From contig NZ_JAOQJE010000003.1 in NCBI RefSeq assembly GCF_025567315.1, forward strand, positions 124,001 to 188,000: 64,000 nt of DNA, given 5' to 3'. Positions 60,382 through 64,000 of the stretch are shown one piece after another. How positions within the stretch are numbered: position 1 is the stretch's first letter; every line of letters starts with the position of its first letter. The DNA is from Agathobaculum ammoniilyticum. GTDB lineage: Bacteria > Bacillota > Clostridia > Oscillospirales > Butyricicoccaceae. Made by a program: the position numbers and the translations under genes. Below the pieces are notes generated by a model. The model searched no databases and was not told where the DNA came from. It worked only from the letters and a program-made list of their open reading frames with translations.

Positions 60382-62376
60382 TTACGAAATATCCGCCAGC
60401 TCCAAATACTGCGCCCCGTTCTCCGCGATATACTCCTTGCGGCCAGACAGGTTATCGCCCAGCAGCAGGTCGAACATCTCGCTGGTCGCCTGTGCTTCGT
60501 CCGGCGTAATGCGGATCAGGCGGCGGGTCTCGGGATTCATGGTGGTCTCCCACATCATGTCGGCCTCGTTCTCGCCCAGACCCTTGGAGCGCTGGATAAG
60601 CACCTTTTTGCCCTCCAGTTTTTTTAGGATCGCGGCCTTTTCGCTCTCGTCGAACGCGAAATAGCTCTTGTCCCTGTGCGTGATCTCATACAGCGGGGAC
60701 TCCGCAATATATACATACCCCTGCTCGATCAGCGTCGGCACCAGCCGGTACAGCATGGTCAGGATCAGCGTGCGGATCTGGAAGCCGTCCACATCCGCAT
60801 CCGTGCAGATGATGATGCGCCGCCAGCGCAGCGCGTCCAGATCGAACGCGGACAGGTCGCGGCTGGCCTTGCCGCGCACCTCCACGCCGCAGCCGAGTAC
60901 CTTCAAAAGGTCAGTGATGATATCGTTTTTGAAGATCTTGTCGTAATCCGCCTTCAGGCAGTTTAAGATTTTGCCGCGCACGGGCATGATGGCCTGGAAC
61001 TCACTGTCCCGCCCCTGCTTGACCGAACCGAGCGCAGAGTCGCCCTCCACGATGTACAGCTCGCGGCGCGTCACGTCCTTGGTGCGGCAGTCCACGAATT
61101 TCTGCACGCGGTTAGCGAGATCGATATTGCCGGACAGCTTCTTTTTGATGTTCAGGCGCGCCTTTTCCGCCTGCTCACGGCTGCGCTTGTTAATCAGAAT
61201 CTGCTCGGCGATCTTGTCCGCCTCGGCCTTGTTCTCGATGAAGTAGATTTCCAGCCCCTGCTTGAGGAAATCGGTCATCGCCTCCTGGATGAACTTGTTG
61301 GTAATGGCCTTTTTGGTCTGGTTCTCGTACGAGGTCTGGGTGGAAAAGCAGTTGGTCACCAGCACCAGGCTGTCCATCACGTCCTGGAACGTGACCTTGC
61401 TTTCGGATTTGTTATATTTGCCGTTCTGCTTAAGGTAGGCATCGATTGCGGAGACAAACGCCGAGCGTACCGCCTTGTCCGGCGCGCCGCCGTGCTCCAG
61501 CCAGGACGAGTTGTGGTAATACTCGATCTGCGACACCGCGGACGAGAAGCAGAACGCACACGACAGCTTGACCTTGTATTCCGGTTTGTCCGCGCGGTCA
61601 CGGCCGCGGCGCTCGCTTTCGAGGAACTGCACTGAGGTCAGCGGGTTCTCGCCCGCAAGCTCGGTCACATAATCCACAATGCCGTTCTGGTACAAAAACT
61701 CGGTGGTTTCGAACTTGCCGCCGGACTGGTTTTTCAGCACAAATTTCACATGGCTGTTGACCACCGCCTGCCGCTTGAGCGTATCCAGATAATACTCCAC
61801 CGGAATGTTGATATCCGTGAACACCTCGAGGTCGGGCTTCCAGCGGATGGTGGTGCCAGTCTTTTTGCTGGTCGTGGGCGATTTGACAAAGCCCTCTCTG
61901 GTGCCGGTTTTGTTTTCGCCCTTTTCAAAATGCAGGGTGTACTCGAACCCGTCGCGGACGACCGTCACATCCATATATTCCGAAGAGTACTGGGTCGCGC
62001 AGGTACCCAGGCCGTTAAGGCCGAGCGAAAACTCGTAGTTCTCCCCAGTGTCGTTCTTGTATTTGCCGCCCGCGTACAGCTCGCAGAACACCAGCTCCCA
62101 GTTATACCGTTGCTCGCTTTCATTCCACTCCACTGGAATGCCGCGGCCGTGGTCCGCGACCTCGATCGAGCCATCCGCGTATCGGGTGGTGACGATCTCG
62201 CTGCCATAGCCCTCGCGCGCTTCGTCAATCGAGTTGGAGAGGATCTCGAACACCGCGTGCTCACAGCCCTCCAGACCATCCGACCCGAAAATCACGCCTG
62301 GGCGCTTACGGACGCGGTCCGCGCCCTTGAGCGAGGAAATGCTTTCATTACCGTAAGACGGTTTTGCTTTGCTCAT
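60382..62376 (-). CDS. parE: DNA topoisomerase IV subunit B (ParE/GyrB-like)
   Basis: 664 residues. The GHKL ATPase has EILSNSIDEAREGYG (N box) and DHGRGIPV; the transducer and TOPRIM domains follow with LYIVEGDSALGSVKQGRDS, IMPVRGKILN and the acidic ICTDADVDGFQIRTL. The C-terminus ends in the family-typical IAENGAQYLELADIS. It has its own TTGAAA-17-TATACT promoter and a GGAG site. The companion subunit lies 825 bp downstream, beyond a pseudogene. Confidence 0.95.
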   Translation of the reverse strand: MSKAKPSYGNESISSLKGADRVRKRPGVIFGSDGLEGCEHAVFEILSNSIDEAREGYGSEIVTTRYADGSIEVADHGRGIPVEWNESEQRYNWELVFCELYAGGKYKNDTGENYEFSLGLNGLGTCATQYSSEYMDVTVVRDGFEYTLHFEKGENKTGTREGFVKSPTTSKKTGTTIRWKPDLEVFTDINIPVEYYLDTLKRQAVVNSHVKFVLKNQSGGKFETTEFLYQNGIVDYVTELAGENPLTSVQFLESERRGRDRADKPEYKVKLSCAFCFSSAVSQIEYYHNSSWLEHGGAPDKAVRSAFVSAIDAYLKQNGKYNKSESKVTFQDVMDSLVLVTNCFSTQTSYENQTKKAITNKFIQEAMTDFLKQGLEIYFIENKAEADKIAEQILINKRSREQAEKARLNIKKKLSGNIDLANRVQKFVDCRTKDVTRRELYIVEGDSALGSVKQGRDSEFQAIMPVRGKILNCLKADYDKIFKNDIITDLLKVLGCGVEVRGKASRDLSAFDLDALRWRRIIICTDADVDGFQIRTLILTMLYRLVPTLIEQGYVYIAESPLYEITHRDKSYFAFDESEKAAILKKLEGKKVLIQRSKGLGENEADMMWETTMNPETRRLIRITPDEAQATSEMFDLLLGDNLSGRKEYIAENGAQYLELADIS

Positions 62377-62426
62377 ATACGTTCCTAACTCCTGTATTAA
62401 GGCTCATTAAATTCCATAACTAATAT

Positions 62427-62455
62427 AGTATACGCTGTTTTCAGGATTTTTTCAA
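62427..62455 (-). promoter_or_regulatory. Promoter of parE
   Basis: TTGAAA (62455-62450), 17 nt, TATACT (62432-62427) on the minus strand. The rest of 62377-62647 holds no gene I trust. Confidence 0.8.
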
Positions 62456-62647
62456 TCACTTTTCTGCATCTACCCATGCACACCGCCTGCATCAGACACA
62501 AAATCCGTTTGTTTCGACAACCCGCCCGCGAATCATATACCTGCACTGTCTTGTTTTTTCGAAAGCAGCGGCCATCTCCTATCAGACTGCGCGGGAATGC
62601 CCTGTCCGGAATAGTCTGCTCAATCGCATTTAACAGGAGGATATTTT

Positions 62648-63281
62648 GTGACTATTCCGGAACCCCGCATTTATCCCCGCACGGGTGACAATCAAATAGT
62701 CTATCTAAAAAACGTCTCCACCCGCCCTGGCATTATAGCCGGCGACTATACCATATATAACGATTTTGTAAACGCCCCCCGCCTGTTCAGGCGGAACAAC
62801 GTGCTGTACCAGTATCCCATCAACCACGACCGTTTGATAATCGGCAAATACTGCTCCATTTCCTGCGGAACCCGTTTTCTGCTCGCCAGCACCAACCATA
62901 CGATGCGCTCACTCGCAACCTATCCCTTCCCGCTGTTTTTTGAGGAATGGGGTCTGGACAAGTCCAATGTAGCCGATGCTTGGTACAACCGGGGGTGGTA
63001 TCATTGTCGGAAACGACGTGTGGATTGGCTATGAGACGGTACTCCTCTCTGGCGTTATGATTGGAGACGGCGCGGTAATCGGTACACGCGCTGTAGTCAC
63101 AAGGGATGTGCCCCCGTATTCCATTGTCGGAGGCGTCCCCGCCAGGGTCATTCGACAAAGGTTCGATGACGGCACGGTGTCTGCCCTGTTTTCGCTCCGT
63201 TGGTGGGACTGGCCGCGCGATTGCATAGCACGCAATATCGCTGCTATACAGTCTGGGCGGCTTGAACCGCCGCTATCATAA
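62648..63281 (+). pseudogene. Vat/CatB-like acetyltransferase, broken by one frameshift
   Basis: The first part (GTG start with AGGAGG 8 nt upstream) has QYPINHDRLIIGKYCSISCG and TYPFPLFFEEWG; the second part reads GIIVGNDVWIGYETVLLSGV and AVVTRDVPPYSIVGGVPARV. Together they make a 210-residue xenobiotic acetyltransferase of the streptogramin/chloramphenicol type. The frame changes within CGGGGGTGG near 62988: removing one G of the five restores the whole protein. This may be a real mutation, a phase-variable run or a sequencing error. If functional it might acetylate antibiotics or sugars. Confidence 0.85.
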
Positions 63282-63290
63282 GCACACACC

Positions 63291-63324
63291 AAAAACGCGC
63301 TTTGCCTCTGCAAAGCGCGTTTTT
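63291..63324 (+). terminator. Terminator after the acetyltransferase
   Basis: AAAAACGCGCTTTGC, loop CTCT and the exact complement with five T. Confidence 0.9.
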
Positions 63325-63538
63325 ATAATAATGGGCGGTACCGCCTCTTGTTTGTGGACTGTCCGGGAGCCTGCGCGGTATTCCGTCCCACAGGGCCGAA
63401 CAGATTTTTATTATCTTCCCATGAAGAAGTATATGTCAAAAGGGGGGTCCCTTGCTCTGATAATAGAATACCCGATCGATATGTCTAAAGTTTGTAGAAT
63501 CTTTGAAAGAACTGTAAACTTCGCCCATCGGCTACAGA
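63325..63538. other. 214-bp region with no recognisable feature
   Basis: Apart from a 12-bp palindrome (GGCGGTACCGCC near 63334) I see no gene, RNA or promoter that I can support. Together with the terminators on either side it fills most of the 365-bp space before rpsU. Confidence 0.4.
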
Positions 63539-63583
63539 CAGAAAGATGCCGCAGGAGGTTATACCTCCTGCGGCATCTTTCTG
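63539..63583 (-). terminator. 21-bp perfect hairpin downstream of rpsU
   Basis: CAGAAAGATGCCGCAGG plus AGGT pairs perfectly with its complement around a 3-nt loop. On the minus strand TCTTTCTGTCTG follows, a weak T-tail. It lies 65 bp after the rpsU stop and is the likely terminator. Confidence 0.7.
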
Positions 63584-63648
63584 CGAACGTCCCTCAGCCG
63601 AAGCCCTCAGGAACGTTTTGTTCGATCGAAAACGCGCTTTAACCGATC

Positions 63649-63831
63649 TTATCTGAACTTTTTCTTCTTCGCGCGCGCGGCCTCAGACTTCTTGCGGCGC
63701 TTGACGCTCGGGCTTTCATAATGCTCACGCTTGCGGAGCTCGGAAAGCGTACCCGCTTTGGCGCACGAACGCTTAAAACGGCGCAGCGCGCTGTCAATAG
63801 ACTCGTTTTCCTTAATGCGGATCTCCGACAC
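63649..63831 (-). CDS. rpsU: 30S ribosomal protein S21
   Basis: 60 residues beginning SEIRIKENESIDSALRRFKR (after a GTG-coded Met) and ending in a basic KKKKFR tail, as all bacterial S21. The GTG at 63831 lies 6 nt after GGAGGG; longer frames upstream are unlike S21. It belongs to the small subunit and assists initiation. Confidence 0.97.
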   Translation of the reverse strand: MSEIRIKENESIDSALRRFKRSCAKAGTLSELRKREHYESPSVKRRKKSEAARAKKKKFR

Positions 63832-63914
63832 AGTTTTCCCTCCCTCCGCGCGTCCCCCTATGGAGGGACACTTTGCACGGTCTCCTGCGCCAGAGCACAA
63901 AAAACCGTAAGAAT

Positions 63915-63943
63915 ATTATATCTGTTTTTACCGTCCGTGTCAA
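63915..63943 (-). promoter_or_regulatory. Consensus promoter of rpsU
   Basis: TTGACA (63943-63938), 17 nt, TATAAT (63920-63915), 84 bp before the start and only 9 bp after the leuS stop. Confidence 0.88.
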
Positions 63944-63952
63944 CAGCAAAGT

Positions 63953-64000
63953 TCAGCGGACAACCAGATTGACGATTTTACCCGGCACGACGATCTGCTT
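63953..64000 (-). CDS. leuS: Leucyl-tRNA synthetase, last codons
   Basis: The visible 15 codons read KQIVVPGKIVNLVVR and stop with TGA. This is the C-terminal tail of bacterial LeuRS (IVVP-x-K-x-VNxVxK). The rest is beyond the window. The match is short but characteristic. Confidence 0.7.
   Translation of the reverse strand, partial: KQIVVPGKIVNLVVR

Noticed and set aside
63325..63538. A 6S-like structured RNA between the acetyltransferase and rpsU
   Set aside because: No convincing long paired rod or conserved bubble could be drawn, only a 12-bp palindrome.
1..64000. CRISPR arrays, prophage or insertion sequences
   Set aside because: I saw no regularly spaced repeats, no cas or phage structural genes, and no transposase in any frame.

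Overview
The window looks like chromosomal DNA of a GC-rich, gut-type Firmicute of class Clostridia; Oscillospirales (Agathobaculum/Butyricicoccus-like) is my best guess. Evidence: strong AGGAGG-type ribosome binding sites, near-perfect TTGACA-17-TATAAT promoters, many U-tailed terminators, a one-chain glycyl-tRNA synthetase, S21 next to leuS, ABC-type B12 uptake under a cobalamin riboswitch, and several small families typical of Clostridia. I did no database search; assignments rest on motifs and recognition of families.

Layout. 1-6.1 kb: a carbohydrate operon on the minus strand (split transketolase, Zn alcohol dehydrogenase, Gfo/Idh/MocA dehydrogenase, TIM-barrel isomerase, GPH symporter) diverging from an AraC regulator. 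6.5-12.3 kb: a cobalamin riboswitch with terminator and antiterminator, followed by a lipoprotein cobaltochelatase, an unassigned lipoprotein with a duplicated domain, and a BtuFCD-type ABC transporter. 12.3-25 kb: mostly housekeeping genes (tRNA-Ser, DEAD-box helicase, metal exporter, ABC-F ATPase, sirtuin, metY, glyQS, tRNA-Ala). 25.1-28.1 kb: an AT-rich restriction-modification island of BcnI/MvaI type with two circularly permuted methyltransferases and a controller-like HTH protein. 28.2-35 kb: a redox locus (aldo/keto reductase, cupin, carboxymuconolactone decarboxylase, flavodoxins, MerR, LysR) beside decayed relatives of its own genes. 36126-36436 is an assembly gap.

36.4-48.0 kb is a hexuronate/aldonate module: a periplasmic-type binding protein and a YesM/YesN-like two-component system, then an operon for tagaturonate epimerase (uxaE), a C5-type alcohol dehydrogenase, a TRAP transporter and tagaturonate reductase (uxaB). 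A 21-nt near-palindrome is shared by the two promoter regions and may be the regulator's site. The enzymes suggest uptake of an acid sugar (L-gulonate, L-galactonate or a hexuronate), entry as fructuronate or tagaturonate, epimerisation, and reduction to altronate.

48.3-57.3 kb is mixed: a FAH-family enzyme, two sugar O-acetyltransferases, an AlgI/AlgJ-like polymer acetylation pair, a surface lipoprotein, an EamA transporter, an aminotransferase and several small genes. 57.3-64 kb holds topoisomerase IV (parE, parC) separated by a decayed acyltransferase, a Vat-like acetyltransferase broken by one G in a G-run, rpsU, and the last codons of leuS.
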